This document shows positions 49,293 to 59,454 of a stretch of 64,000 nucleotides of DNA, piece after piece. Numbering within the stretch: position 1 is the first letter of the stretch; every line of letters starts with the position of its first letter. The notes beneath the pieces were generated by a model. The model searched no databases and was not told where the DNA came from. It saw only the letters and a list, made by a program, of their open reading frames with translations. The stretch covers positions 16,296,501 through 16,360,500 of the forward strand of contig CM039193.1 in NCBI GenBank assembly GCA_008360975.2. The letters run 5' to 3'. The position numbers were made by a program, and so were the translations under genes. Source of the DNA: Lichenostomus cassidix. Lineage: Eukaryota; Chordata; Aves; Passeriformes; Meliphagidae.

Positions 49293-52200
49293 TAAACAAT
49301 CACGCTGGTCCCAAGGATTTCCTCCATCTTTCTGGGAGGTGAATCTAAAAGCACCAAGACTGCACCCCCTTCACAGCAAGCACAGGCAAAAGGAGATGGT
49401 TTCTGTTGTCAGCCAGTCCTTTCATCCATGATCTTTTGTAGTCCACAGACCTGGCATTTCTTGCTCTTCCCTTCTGGACTTCCCTCCCCCACTCCATTTC
49501 TCTTTAAGCCAACAACCCTACCGACACTTAAAAAAATAAAAATAAAATCCTTTGCCAGCTGGGAACTGTTTAGACAGAATATTCAAACTATCAGACAGGG
49601 AAAAAAATACTGCTGGACAGCTATCAGGCCTGGCACAGATCCACTGAGCCATGCAGCAACCTCCGGGAGTGTAGGTCATGGCTCAATAACACAGGGAGCA
49701 ACACTGGCTCCGACAGCCCCCACTCAGCCTGATCTGCTCCCCGCCTCTGCCTTTGGCAAAGCACTGGGTGTAAGTGGTGCCAGCTTGTGCTTTTCTGGGT
49801 CTGCACCACGGATGACCCTCAGAAGAGAGTTATATTTAACCCAGGTCACTTCAGTGATATGCTTTACCACACAGCTCCACAAACCAAGGTGACAGCACAC
49901 TGCAGGACAGGGACAGAAGGGTCTTAGCCTGGCTTCCACTGACACCAAGATCTCCTGAAGGTACGCCCTGCTACAACTGCTCCAAAAAAAGCATACCATG
50001 ATGAGACACCATGAGGATTCACCCTTCTGCCACAGGCAGGTACCTGCCAGCTCAGCTGCCACCTCCCAGCTCACAGGTAAACGCTGGGAGACAAGTCAGT
50101 GTAAGTGAGGCTGTTTGCCAAAGACACCCCAGGCCAACAGCAAATCATGGCAAAAATGCACCTGTGTGCTTGGAACTGTGTTTTGTCACACTCTGGTCAC
50201 AACCAAATGTTCAAGGAAATGGAAATGGTCCGCTCACTCACAGAGCCCAGACAGCTCTTTAGGACAATAATGAGCTGTTACAATTACCCTGAACATTCAG
50301 GAGGTAATCTTTCCCTCCTCCTATCCCAGCTAGCTCTACTTCCTGGTGGCAAAGCCTCAGCCCCACTGAAGATACAGAAGGCACAACAAAACAAGGGGAA
50401 GCTCTTTTGTGGTTTTAGTTCCTCCAATGACTGGTCTCTCCCAGGAGAGACTGGTGGAGCTCCGGATGCTCCCTGGCAATTATACCCAAGGACTTCCCCA
50501 GGACCGTGCCCCTGCCCTCCCCCGTGCTTCCCCAGATGACTCTGGGGAGGTTCCTGACTGCACTTCCCAAACTGCACGTGCCAAGCCTGGCAGCAAACTC
50601 TTGGATCTCTTATTCCAGTTTATATCCTATGAAGGTAGAAGAATGGCTTTGATCATAGGAATTGAGCAGCTAAGCCAGACTAAGCAATTGGTCTTCTTCA
50701 GGACTAAATAAAGACATCTGTCAAGGGGCAGAGTGGGAAATGCCAGCACAGCCCTTAAGCATCTCCTCACCAACTTACACCCAACTTCACACCTTTTTTC
50801 CAAATATGGGGGAGAGAAGGATAATTGGTGACAGACTGGGTGCTATTTTCAGAAAAATACTCTGATATTCACAGCTTCCCTCCAAACAGATTTTGCCAAG
50901 ACTTAGTATTTATAGAGCACGAGGAAATCAAACACAGAGCTACACATGAGAACAGAGGAAGTAGTTTGCTGGGGAACAACTTTCTGTACCCACTAAAGTT
51001 TTTGTAAGGCTGAAGAAAGGAAAAGGCTTCTGTGAAATTCAAGTACTGCAGGTGGTACAAGAGAAAATGTTTCCCCAAGCTACAGAAACTGCAAGTAGCC
51101 AAGATAGCAAATTATATCCAATGTTAAAGTTGGAGATCAGATTCAGAAGAAATATCAAAAGCATGTCATTGAGATGTGAAAGTGAAGGGAGAGGGGAGCC
51201 ATTTTGGCTCTCGTGGGTGTCAGGCTGGAGAACTTCAATTTAAAAAACGGGATGTGTGTGCTTTTCATCTGTATGATGCTTCTAAAAACAAGCATTAGAG
51301 ACAATTAGGTGAATTTCTGGCACAAACCCCACTCCATTACTATCCTGGCCTTGCTTGTCTCAAAGGACTTCACAAGTGCATTCAACCAGGGAGTGTTGGG
51401 AACAACTCTCACATCACCAACACCCTGCTGGGACAGGAAAGTGGATTCCACCTTCAGCAGTATTTCCAAAACTAACACCACACGAGCAGCAACACCAGAT
51501 TCTTATGGTGCCAACTATTTTAAAAAACAGCATGGGAGGTCACTGTCATCACTCCCAGCTGTTCCTGACCACTGCCTTACCTGGCCTCCACCAGAGGCAG
51601 ACCACATCCTGCCTCCACCTAAGCTTTTATTTACAGCCCAAAATCCCATTTAACCCATCGTTTGGGATCGCATCGGTTAACACACAGCTCCCACCAGCTC
51701 CCTCTGCATCCCAGCACGAACCCAGCCCACTTCGGTCCATCTCCTTTACAGCCACAAGCATTCCGAGATAAACGCACATATGATCTGGTGCAAAAAAGGC
51801 CCTAATCTTGATTAAGGCCTCAGAACAACACGGATACCCAAAAATACCACAGCCGCTGACAATAATACACGTGGCAGGCCCCAAAACAACCATGTGGGAC
51901 ACCTTATCCTGAGCCAGGGGCCGAGCTTCCCAGCCTCACAGCCCGCATCCCACTGGGGCGTGGGGTCCTCATGAGGACACCGAGCCCACGACAAGCAGCT
52001 GCGGGCCCACAGCGCCAGGACCTGCTGCTTCACGGCCCGCAAGGAGCCGCACCCAGCCTCATTCCATCCCGCCACCTCGTGTGACCCCAAAACAGACAAC
52101 CTCCCCCCATCCTCATGGACTCCGCAGCCTCCCCTCCTCTGTCCCGGACAAGCCCACCCCGGGAGCCCCTCAGGGCAGTCTTCACCCCTCTCACTCCACT

Positions 52201-52336
52201 GAGCGAGACCCCCTTTATCCCAGGCGACCCCCTTTATCTCCCGGGAGATCCTCATCACCTCCTCCTGCTCTTCCTCCTCCTGCTCCGCCGCTCCCGCCTC
52301 GCACAGGCCCCAGGGCCGCCACGGCGAGAACCCGGA

Positions 52337-52344
52337 ACTTCCGG
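52337..52344 (-). promoter_or_regulatory. ETS/GABPA-type site
   Basis: ACTTCCGG, the reverse complement of the ETS core CCGGAAGT, 30 bp from the first ZNF143-like element. Confidence 0.55.
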
Positions 52345-52370
52345 CTCCCCCAGTTCGCGGGCGCGCAGGG

Positions 52371-52390
52371 GTTGCTGGGAATTGTAGTCT
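52371..52390 (-). promoter_or_regulatory. ZNF143-like (SBS) element 1
   Basis: On the minus strand reads AGACTACAATTCCCAGCAAC, close to the ZNF143 consensus ACTACAAYTCCCAGCATGC. Confidence 0.7.
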
Positions 52391-52442
52391 CTGCCTCCCT
52401 GTCCCTGCCGCCCCCTCTCGGTCGTGGCCTCGAGGTTCACAG

Positions 52443-52462
52443 ACTACAACTCCCACGAGTCC
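52443..52462 (+). promoter_or_regulatory. ZNF143-like (SBS) element 2
   Basis: Reads ACTACAACTCCCACGAGTCC on the plus strand; the ACTACAACTCCCA half is perfect. Confidence 0.65.
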
Positions 52463-52477
52463 CCGCGGAGCGCACCG

Positions 52478-52498
52478 CCTACAACTCCCATGATGCCC
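52478..52498 (+). promoter_or_regulatory. ZNF143-like (SBS) element 3
   Basis: Contains CTACAACTCCCATGATGCC (52479-52497), 36 bp after element 2 in the same orientation. Confidence 0.65.
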
Positions 52499-52515
52499 GG
52501 CGGCGGGTCGCCGCG

Positions 52516-52657
52516 ATGGCGGGGGTGTCGCCGCGGTCGGGGCCGGGACCGGGGGTAGGGCGGGAGGTGACCGCCCGCCGCCGGCCCCGAGCCCTTCTCC
52601 GACCCGCCTAGGCCGTGCCCAGGGGGCTGCAGGGCGGCCCCGGGAGGAGCCGCGGAG
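52516..52657 (+). other. MON1A: Inferred MON1A first exon
   Basis: The coding exon 1 acceptor requires an upstream exon. Donor candidates are GGAG|GTGGGT at 52,658 and GGGG|GTAGGG at 52,555. An ATG at 52,516 would give 13 codons to the earlier donor, in phase with the open 5' end of the next exon. It is usually noncoding in this family, so the start at 53,896 is preferred. Confidence 0.35.
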
Positions 52658-52845
52658 GTGGGTCCCTGCGCGTTGTCCTTAGGGGGTCCCGGGCCTGGGT
52701 CTTGCCGGGGCTGCAGGAGCGGTGACACTTCAGCGCTGATGGGGACAAGGATCGGGGTGGGTCCGCGCTGGCCAGGGGAGGGTCCTGGGGTGAGCCTCGC
52801 CCACGGGAAGGTCAGCTGGATGGGGAGGAAAGGTGAAGACGGGGC

Positions 52846-53215
52846 CCTGATCCACTCCTCGGCCCCCTCAAGGGTGTCAGAGGAGTTCAGTGGGGTGTCT
52901 GGCTCCCCCAGGTGCGGACGGGACCTCTGTCAGCTCCCCGGCACTCTCCAGGGCTGTTACAAGCTCCCCTAGACGAGGACAGAGCCCTTATCTGCTCCCC
53001 GGTCCTCTCCAGAGGTGTCCCAGGATTTTGCGGGGGGCATCTAGCTCTCCAGGGGAGGATGGAGCTTTGACCAGCTCCCCAACACCGTCCAGAGCTGTCA
53101 CAGGTTTTGGGGGGAGGCTCCATGAGCTCCCCCAGGTACGGACAGGGCCCTGATCCACTCCCTGCTACCCTCCAGGGTTGTCACAGGACTTTGGGGGGTT
53201 CCACTCCCCCAGGTG
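52846..53215 (+). repeat. Degenerate minisatellite in MON1A intron 1
   Basis: About five copies of a 61-83-bp unit: GATCCACTCC or similar, CCCTCCAGGGNTGTCACAGG, TTTTGGGGGG, CTCCCCCAGGTGCGGAC, then AGGGC. Copies differ by substitutions and indels. Confidence 0.75.
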
Positions 53216-53880
53216 CGGTGTTAGTTGGGATTGGGTTTGGGAGCATGGGGCAGAGCTGGGGCTCCATCATCTTCCCTAGCAGCGTTCAGAGGCACAGGCT
53301 CCCAGCCAGCCTGCTGCCTCCTGTTGCTTTTGCCTGTGCTCATTTTTGGGCAGGTTTTCCTCTAGGGAATTAAGGAAGGCAGGAGAGGGCTGGAGGCATG
53401 GCCTCTGTTGGAGAGGGCACCCAGCTCCCTGGGTGACACCATCTGTGCCAGCTCAGGAGGAGTGTCACCAGCCTTGTCCCATCACAGCCACCTTGCCCAG
53501 GCCAAGGAGGGTCATAAACCCCTCCCTTTGCAAACATGAGGCCTCTGATATCTCAGGTATATGGAACAATCCCCATCCAGGGCCGTGTCCCTTCCCCCTC
53601 ACAGGGAGGCTGAGCAGCTTTCACGGGGGAAATTGGGGCCAAGCCTGGATGAAAGGTGCCAGGGCCAGGGGACTGGAAAGAGCTGGGGCTGCGTGAGAGA
53701 GGAAATCCTGCTGGATTAGAGCAGCTTTCCTGACGTCTCACCAGGGCTCCGTGCTGCCTGCTGAGCCAGCAGGACTGGACCACGGGTGCTGGCCTGGCCT
53801 GGCCCCACTGGAGAACAGAGCATTTCAGGGCCACTTTGAGGGTGAGGGGGCACAGGGGTGATGCTGTGGGTCACATGCAG
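53216..53880. other. Remaining MON1A intron 1
   Basis: Unique GC-rich sequence between the minisatellite and the first coding exon. No element is recognised. Confidence 0.5.
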
Positions 53881-53895
53881 GTCCTGCCCCGAGGA

Positions 53896-54022
53896 ATGGC
53901 TGCGGATGTTCACAAGAAGAAGAGCTGGGAAGTGCCCAATGGGTCCCTGGCGCCAGGAGATGGGCAGCACACAGAGCGGTCCGAGAGCCCCACGCCAGGG
54001 CTGGCACAGGGCACGGAGCCAG
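53896..54022 (+). CDS. MON1A: MON1A coding exon 1
   Basis: Residues 1-42: [20 protein letters not shown] and on to [13 protein letters not shown]. The acceptor is ACATGCAG at 53,880, so 15 nt of 5'UTR precede the ATG in this exon. Those 15 nt are open in frame. The donor is CCAG|GTATGG. Confidence 0.92.
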
Positions 54023-56511
54023 GTATGGAGCACAGCTCACCAAGGGGGTGAGTGAGGGGGGAAAGAGCTGCTCCTCATGCGGGCTGGGACCTCCACAACC
54101 CTGTGGGCAGGGGGAGATGGGCCCACTGATGACTCCCCACCAGCAGGACCTACATCCATGGGGTGCTGTGCGACGGGGAGAGGAGGCAGGTCTCCTTTGC
54201 ATCCTTCCCCCAGCACGGGGGGCACGTGGACAGATGCTCCATGGCCCGTTGTTCCCAGGGGCGGGCCAGGAGGGAGCCATGTTTGTGCACACCCGCTCCT
54301 ACGAGGACCTAACCAGTCCCGAGGACGGGGCGGCCACAGCACAGAGCCCAGAGGAGAGGCGGGGGGAGCCGGCCGAGCAGAGCAGCATGGAGCAGATCAG
54401 CAAGGACTTCAGCGAGCTGAGCACACAGCTCACGGGCATAGCCCTCGACCTGGAGGAGGAGATGAGGCCGGGCAAGGAGGGAAAGCTGGAGCCATCCCCG
54501 CAGACCACCCGCCGCGACTCGGTGCTGTCGGGGAAGGAGGAGGAGGATGTGACCATGGACGCCTGGCGCATGCACCGGAAGCACGTCTTTGTGCTGAGCG
54601 AGGCGGGCAAGCCCGTGTACTCCCGCTACGGCTCTGAGGAGGCCCTGTCCAGTACCATGGGTGTCATGATGGCCCTGGTGTCCTTCCTGGAGGCTGACAA
54701 AAATGCCATCCGGTCCATCCACGCAGGTACTGCCCTGGGGGGGATGGGATGGGGGGGTCACGGCCTGCTTATCCGTGCACCTGCCACCGTGGGCCATGTT
54801 AGCTGTCCCCAGGGGCAGATGGGTTGCTGGGGGGAGAGGCTGCAGCCTGGCTGTAACCCCAGGGAGCCAGGCTCACAGGTCTGTCCCTGGCCCCCCGGGG
54901 ACTCCTTCCCAAGCAGATGGCTACAAGGTGGTCTTCGTGCGGAGGAGCCCGCTGGTGCTGGTGGCAGTGGCACGCACCCAGCAGTCGGAGCAGGAGATTG
55001 CCCATGAGCTGCTCTACATCTACTACCAGATCCTGAGCCTGCTCACCTGGACCCAGCTCAACCATATCTTCCAGCAGAAGCAGAACTATGACCTGCGCCG
55101 GCTCCTGGCCGGCTCCGAGCGCATCACTGACAACCTGCTGGACCTCATGGCCCACGACCCCAGCTTCCTGATGGGCGCCGTGCGCTGCCTGCCCCTGGCT
55201 GCCAGTGTCCGGGACGCTGTCAGCAGCAGCCTGCAGCAGGCCAAGGCCAAGAGCCTGGTCTTCTCCATTCTGCTGTCTGGGAACCAGCTGGTTTCTCTTG
55301 TGAGGAAGAAGGATCAGTTCCTTCACCCTATTGACCTCCATCTGCTCTTCAACCTCATCAGCTCTTCTTCCTCCTTCCGGGAGGGTGAAGCGTGGACTCC
55401 CATTTGCCTCCCTAAGTTCAACTCCAGTGGTTTCTTCCATGCCCACATCTCCTACCTGGAGCAGGAGATGGACCTGTGCCTGCTGCTGGTCTCCACTGAC
55501 CGTGAGGACTTCTTCACCGTGTCCGACTGCAAGCGGCGCTTCCAGGAGCGCCTGCGGCGGCGGGGGGTGCACCACGCTCTGCAGGAGGCCCTGCGCACTC
55601 CCTTCTACAGCGTCGCCCAGGTGGGAATCCCTGACCTCCGGCACTTCATCTACAAGTCCAAGAGCTCCGGGCTCTTCACCAGGTGAGGCCCCAGGGACCC
55701 ACTGGGCCAAGGCCATGGCATGGGCCAAGCCCCTTCTTCAGGGGGTTAACGGGGTGCTGTGTTCCTGCAGCCCCGAGATTGAGGCTCCCTACGTGCAGGA
55801 GGAGGAGAAGGAGAGGCTCTTGGGGCTCTACCAGTACCTGCACAGTCGGGCCCACAACTCTTCACGGCCCCTGAAGAACATCTACTTCACGGGTCCCCGC
55901 GAGAACCTCCTGGCGTGGGTAAGGCCATTGGCGTTTGGTGAGCCTGTCTTCTCTGGTCCTGTGTTGTGGGGAAACAAAGTAGTGACACTACACAGCACCA
56001 GCTCCGAGGTCCCCAGGGAGGTCCTCAGCCTGTGCATGGTCCTTTTGGGGATGATCCTGCCCCTGTGTGAGGGAGGAACAGGCAGGGGTAGCAGTGGGAG
56101 CTGGTGAATTCCAGCACCAAGCGTTGTGCCATGTGCTGTCGTGAACTCAGTGATGTGGAGAAAACCCACTCTGGGGCAAATCCCAGGGCTGCATTCTCCC
56201 ACTTCTAAACAAACCAGATGCCACCCATTTTGGGTACCTCACTGCCACTTCATGTCCCTTCACTAGAACCCCTGTGCCCATTCCTGGTAGCCCATGGCGG
56301 GGAAAATGGAGTGCCAGCCCCAAATGGGGCGCAGTCCTGTTGCCAGCATGTGTCCTGTTCTTTCTCCCAGGTAACCAATGCCTTTGAGCTCTACGTATGC
56401 TACAGTCCCCTGGGGACCAAGGCTGGCGCCATCAATGCTGTCAACAAGCTCATGAAGTGGATCCGCAAGGAGGAAGACCGACTCTTCATCCTCACGCCCC
56501 AGACATACTGA
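53896..56511 (+). CDS. MON1A: MON1A, vacuolar fusion protein MON1 homologue A
   Basis: Subunit of the MON1-CCZ1 complex, the guanine nucleotide exchange factor that activates Rab7 on endosomes and so drives early-to-late endosome maturation. Five coding exons: 53896-54022, 54259-54726, 54917-55682, 55771-55918, 56371-56511; 549 residues, near the human length. The start MAADVHKKK aligns with human MATDMQRKR. An acidic, low-complexity N-terminus precedes the first longin-type domain at about residue 151 ([20 protein letters not shown]). The second starts in exon 3 and the third in the C-terminus ending LTPQTY. All junctions are GT-AG and in phase. It is head to head with RBM6. Confidence 0.97.
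54259..54726 (+). CDS. MON1A: MON1A coding exon 2
   Basis: 468 nt, residues 43-198. It includes the acidic N-terminal segment, an STQLTG motif, and the start of the first longin domain ending [15 protein letters not shown]. The acceptor is GTTCCCAG and the donor GCAG|GTACTG. Confidence 0.95.
54917..55682 (+). CDS. MON1A: MON1A coding exon 3
   Basis: 766 nt, residues 199-453, the large central exon: [20 protein letters not shown] through [20 protein letters not shown] to the SSGLFT end. It carries the most conserved longin-domain sequence. The acceptor is CAAGCAG and the donor CCAG|GTGAGG. Confidence 0.97.
55771..55918 (+). CDS. MON1A: MON1A coding exon 4
   Basis: 148 nt, residues 454-503, [20 protein letters not shown] through to ENLLAW. 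The acceptor is TTCCTGCAG and the donor TGG|GTAAGG. Confidence 0.96.
56371..56511 (+). CDS. MON1A: MON1A coding exon 5 and stop
   Basis: 141 nt, residues 504-549, [20 protein letters not shown] to LFILTPQTY and TGA at 56509-56511. The acceptor is TTTCTCCCAG. Confidence 0.96.
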   Translation, partial: VTNAFELYVCYSPLGTKAGAINAVNKLMKWIRKEEDRLFILTPQTY

Positions 56512-57660
56512 TGGGCATCACCCAGGGCATGGAGCCAGCTGGGAGAGCCCCCGCTGTGCTGGGGAGCCCATTCCCAGGGATTCCCGGGCCGTGTGTCCAG
56601 GGGAGAGGGCATGGTGGGACCCCAGAGCACAGGGGAACCCCACCTGTGGGACTGTCCAATCTGGGTGTTAGAGATGGGATGCAGAGGGAAAGGGAAGGGG
56701 ATGAGCAGGACTTTCTCTCAGCTGCAGGCAGTGCCCCAGCTGGGGGTCTGCCCTTCCTCTGCAGTCCCCAGCTCCATCCCCTTGTTGTGGGGGTCCCCCC
56801 TGCTCCCTGCTCCCTGACACCTCCCTTCTCTGACATCCTGTGGCTGTGCCAAGGGTAGGGGTCCCCAGGGGAGATGTGGCAGCACTCAGGGGACCCCTAT
56901 GTTGCTGTGCCTGCAGATGGCAGGTGAAACTGCCCAGGCTGGGGACAGGGCTGGCCTGGGGCACACACTACTCCTCTCCCTGCCCTGAGGGAGCTGGACC
57001 CCCCAAGTGCCAGGGAGCCTCTGCACTCCCAGAGCAATTTTGCCCCCCTGGCATCTGTATGAGCCTGGACCCTTCCCACTGTGGCTGTGAAAAGGATGTC
57101 CCTGGGGATGCTGGCAGGCAGAGTGGGTCAGCCTGCCTCAGCTGGGACAGCAGGGTCCTGTCCATGTCACCACACGGACACAGAGAAGCTCTGGAGAGCC
57201 AAGGTGTCCATTAGGGTGCTTGTGGGCTCATGGTTCTGGCTGTGGGTAGTGGACCCTAAAGGGGCAGCTCAAGCACAGCTCCTTGGAGATGCCCCTGGTA
57301 CAGGGCCCTGGTGCCCCTCAGCCCATGGAAGGTTTTCCCCTTGGCATGGGAGGACCTGTCTCCCAAACCCAGCCCTTCAAGCCAGCTACACTGAGCTTTC
57401 TGCACCTCCCCAGCCACCCCAGGCACTGGTGTGGGGCTGAGCACTTGTGAACGGCCCAACTCCATGTTTTGGGGCTGTCTGAATAGTGCTAAAACAGGTG
57501 TTGGAGGAGGGACAGAGCCATCGGGGTGACACCCCGGTACTGAGGGAGCTGGGAAGGATCCGGCAGGGCTAGCACAGGGATCTGCTCCTGTATTTATGCT
57601 CCTGCCAGAGTGTAATCGCTTGTCTTTGCTCATAAACATTATCTGGACCCAAAGTTAAGT
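56512..57660 (+). other. MON1A: MON1A 3' untranslated region
   Basis: No exon-like signal follows the stop. The best poly(A) signal is a variant CATAAA at 57631-57636, followed by T/GT-rich sequence. The end is therefore approximate. Confidence 0.45.
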
Positions 57661-58530
57661 CTTGTCGCATTCTTGTATGTCCAGTGGAAGGGGGGGATGA
57701 CCAAGCTGGGGGGGAGGTTTGTTCTAAGTTTTTGTACGGTGCAGTCCAGCCCCGGGGACCCGCTGGGAGGCAGGAAAGCTGCCAGGGAGTTGTGCGAGGC
57801 CGCCGGGTTTGTGCTGGCAGGAGGCGGCGCTGGCTGGAGACTGGGAGCGGCAAAATCCTCGGGCTGAGCTGGCCAGGGCCAGCTCATGTCGAAACCGAGC
57901 AGAGGCGCAGCCGGAGGAAGGAGCTGTTGGGTAAGGCCCGGGGCCAGCGGAACTGCCGGGCCTTGCACAACACGGGGCGGGAGCCTGGGAGAGCAGGGGC
58001 TGGCCAGGCGGCAGGCACAGGGCATTTTCGGCAGGTTCAGCCTCTCCTGGGACCAAAGTCCCCTGCACCCTGCTCACCTGGAGGAAAAGTCCACGTGCAA
58101 AGCTGGGATCCACGGCCCCAGCGTCTGAGAGCAGCAGAGCACTTGGATGGCGAATCCATGTATGGATCGGGATTCCTGCGTCCCTAGGAGCAACAGCCAC
58201 TCCCAGAGGTGCTAGCACCTCCTTTCAGTGCGTGCAGCCAGGGAGGAAAGGGGCATGAGACATAGAACGAGCACATCAGAAGTAACCCTCATACCTGCCT
58301 TCGCAAAGCTTTTCTGCCTCAGCCCTGCTTTTTTCTCCCAGCTGGGAAGCCTGGTGCTGAGCCTGCCACACCCCCAAAAGCTGCCCTGCTGGCCTGGAAG
58401 CGAGCAGCAAACGCAGTGCCAGCGTGGGAGCTTTGGGGAAGCGGCAATTTCAATACCACGTATCGGGTGTCTACCGCCCCTTCGGCAGTGGGGCTGGGAG
58501 CTGCGCCTGAGGGGCCAAGGGTACCAACAT
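57661..58530. other. Intergenic stretch between MON1A and MST1R
   Basis: About 0.9 kb of GC-rich unique sequence. Open frames exist on both strands because of the composition. I see no gene or repeat. Confidence 0.5.
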
Positions 58531-58539
58531 GCAGGACCC

Positions 58540-59060
58540 CATTCGCACCCAGGGATGCTGCTGGCAGCCGCGGGGATCCCCCGACAGCCACCCGGACCTG
58601 CAGCGGGCACCCGAGGCACTGTGCCAGCCGTGCACCCGTGTCCCGATCAGCGGCTTCGACTGCCAGCCGTGCGTCTCTTGGGCACCGCGCCCAGCCGTGC
58701 CTGTACCCCCGGGTGCACAGCGACCCTCCGGGTACCCCGATCTCCGTGTTCCCCCGAGCACCCCGTCCCCCGGGCTGCGTGTACCGATGCCTGCCCTCGG
58801 GGAGCCCCGGGCGGTGCGGGGGCAGGACCCGCCCACCCCGTTCCGCCCTGTCCCGCCTCGCCTGCTCCGTCCCGGCCCCGCTCCGCCCTGTCCCGGCACG
58901 GCACGGCACAGCACGGCACGGCAGGGCAGGGCAGCGCCCAGGTGAGCGCCCCGCCGCCTGGCAGCGCTCAGATCGGACCCGACCGGACGGATGGGGGTCA
59001 GCCGGACCCAGTGGAGTCCCCGAACCCGGTGAGCTGAGGCGGGGCCGGGGCTGGAGGCCG
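58540..59060 (+). promoter_or_regulatory. MST1R: MST1R CpG-rich promoter region
   Basis: Dense CpG and GC just upstream of MST1R, including short GGCACGGCACGGCACAGCAC-type repeats at about 58,893. A candidate 5' noncoding exon ends here with donor CCG|GTGAGC at 59,029. No TATA box is evident. Confidence 0.5.
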
Positions 59061-59454
59061 GGAATAGTTCGGGGTCCCAGTCCCGGGAGGTTGGTGGGGC
59101 CCTTGTCCTAGTCCTGCAGGGATCCCCAGTCCCCGTTGCTGTCCCGGGGGCTGGCAGGATCCCTACCCCAGTCTCTGGAAGGGGTTATTGCAGGGCAGAG
59201 ATGCCCCAGGGTGACAGGCAGCGTCTGTAGGTGGCAGAAGGCAGGATTTGTCCCTCTGCCACAGGCAGCTAGGCATCACCTCCCACTCATGGTATTTCGG
59301 AAGAAGTTTGGTGTGACTGATCCTCCCTCAGCAGTACCCATCATCATGTGGCCCGTGGCAACCCTGGCACCCCCGGCTGACACCCGGCTGTGGCAGTGCC
59401 CGGGGTCCTTACCTAAAAGCAGCGGGTAAAACCCTTCCTTTTTTCTTTTGGCAG

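Larger units (their letters stand above)
47941..52250. other. RBM6 intron 1
   Basis: About 4.3 kb between the promoter-proximal noncoding exon and the start-codon exon. It holds a purine-rich poly-A tract (48628-48674) and a coding-like plus-strand open frame at 48765-49292, described separately. The intron boundaries at the right end are inferred. Confidence 0.5.
52259..52400 (-). other. RBM6: Inferred RBM6 5' noncoding exon
   Basis: The start-codon exon has an upstream acceptor, so a noncoding first exon is expected in the CpG block. A candidate donor on the minus strand is AGGAG|GTGATG, with the exon ending at 52,259. The start site is unknown. Inference only. Confidence 0.3.
52080..52720. 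promoter_or_regulatory. CpG-rich bidirectional promoter of RBM6 and MON1A
   Basis: GC- and CpG-dense block lying between the divergent RBM6 (minus) and MON1A (plus) genes. No TATA box is evident. It contains three ZNF143-like elements (52371-52390, 52443-52462, 52478-52498) and an ETS core (52337-52344), a typical set for housekeeping bidirectional promoters. Exact start sites cannot be read from sequence. Confidence 0.8.

Noticed and set aside
54309..55728. Long minus-strand open frames opposite MON1A exons
   Set aside because: Shadow frames of a strongly GC3-biased coding sequence.
58228..59037. 269-codon plus-strand open frame before MST1R
   Set aside because: Long open frames on all strands are expected in this GC-rich CpG block; the P/R/A-rich translation has no domain.
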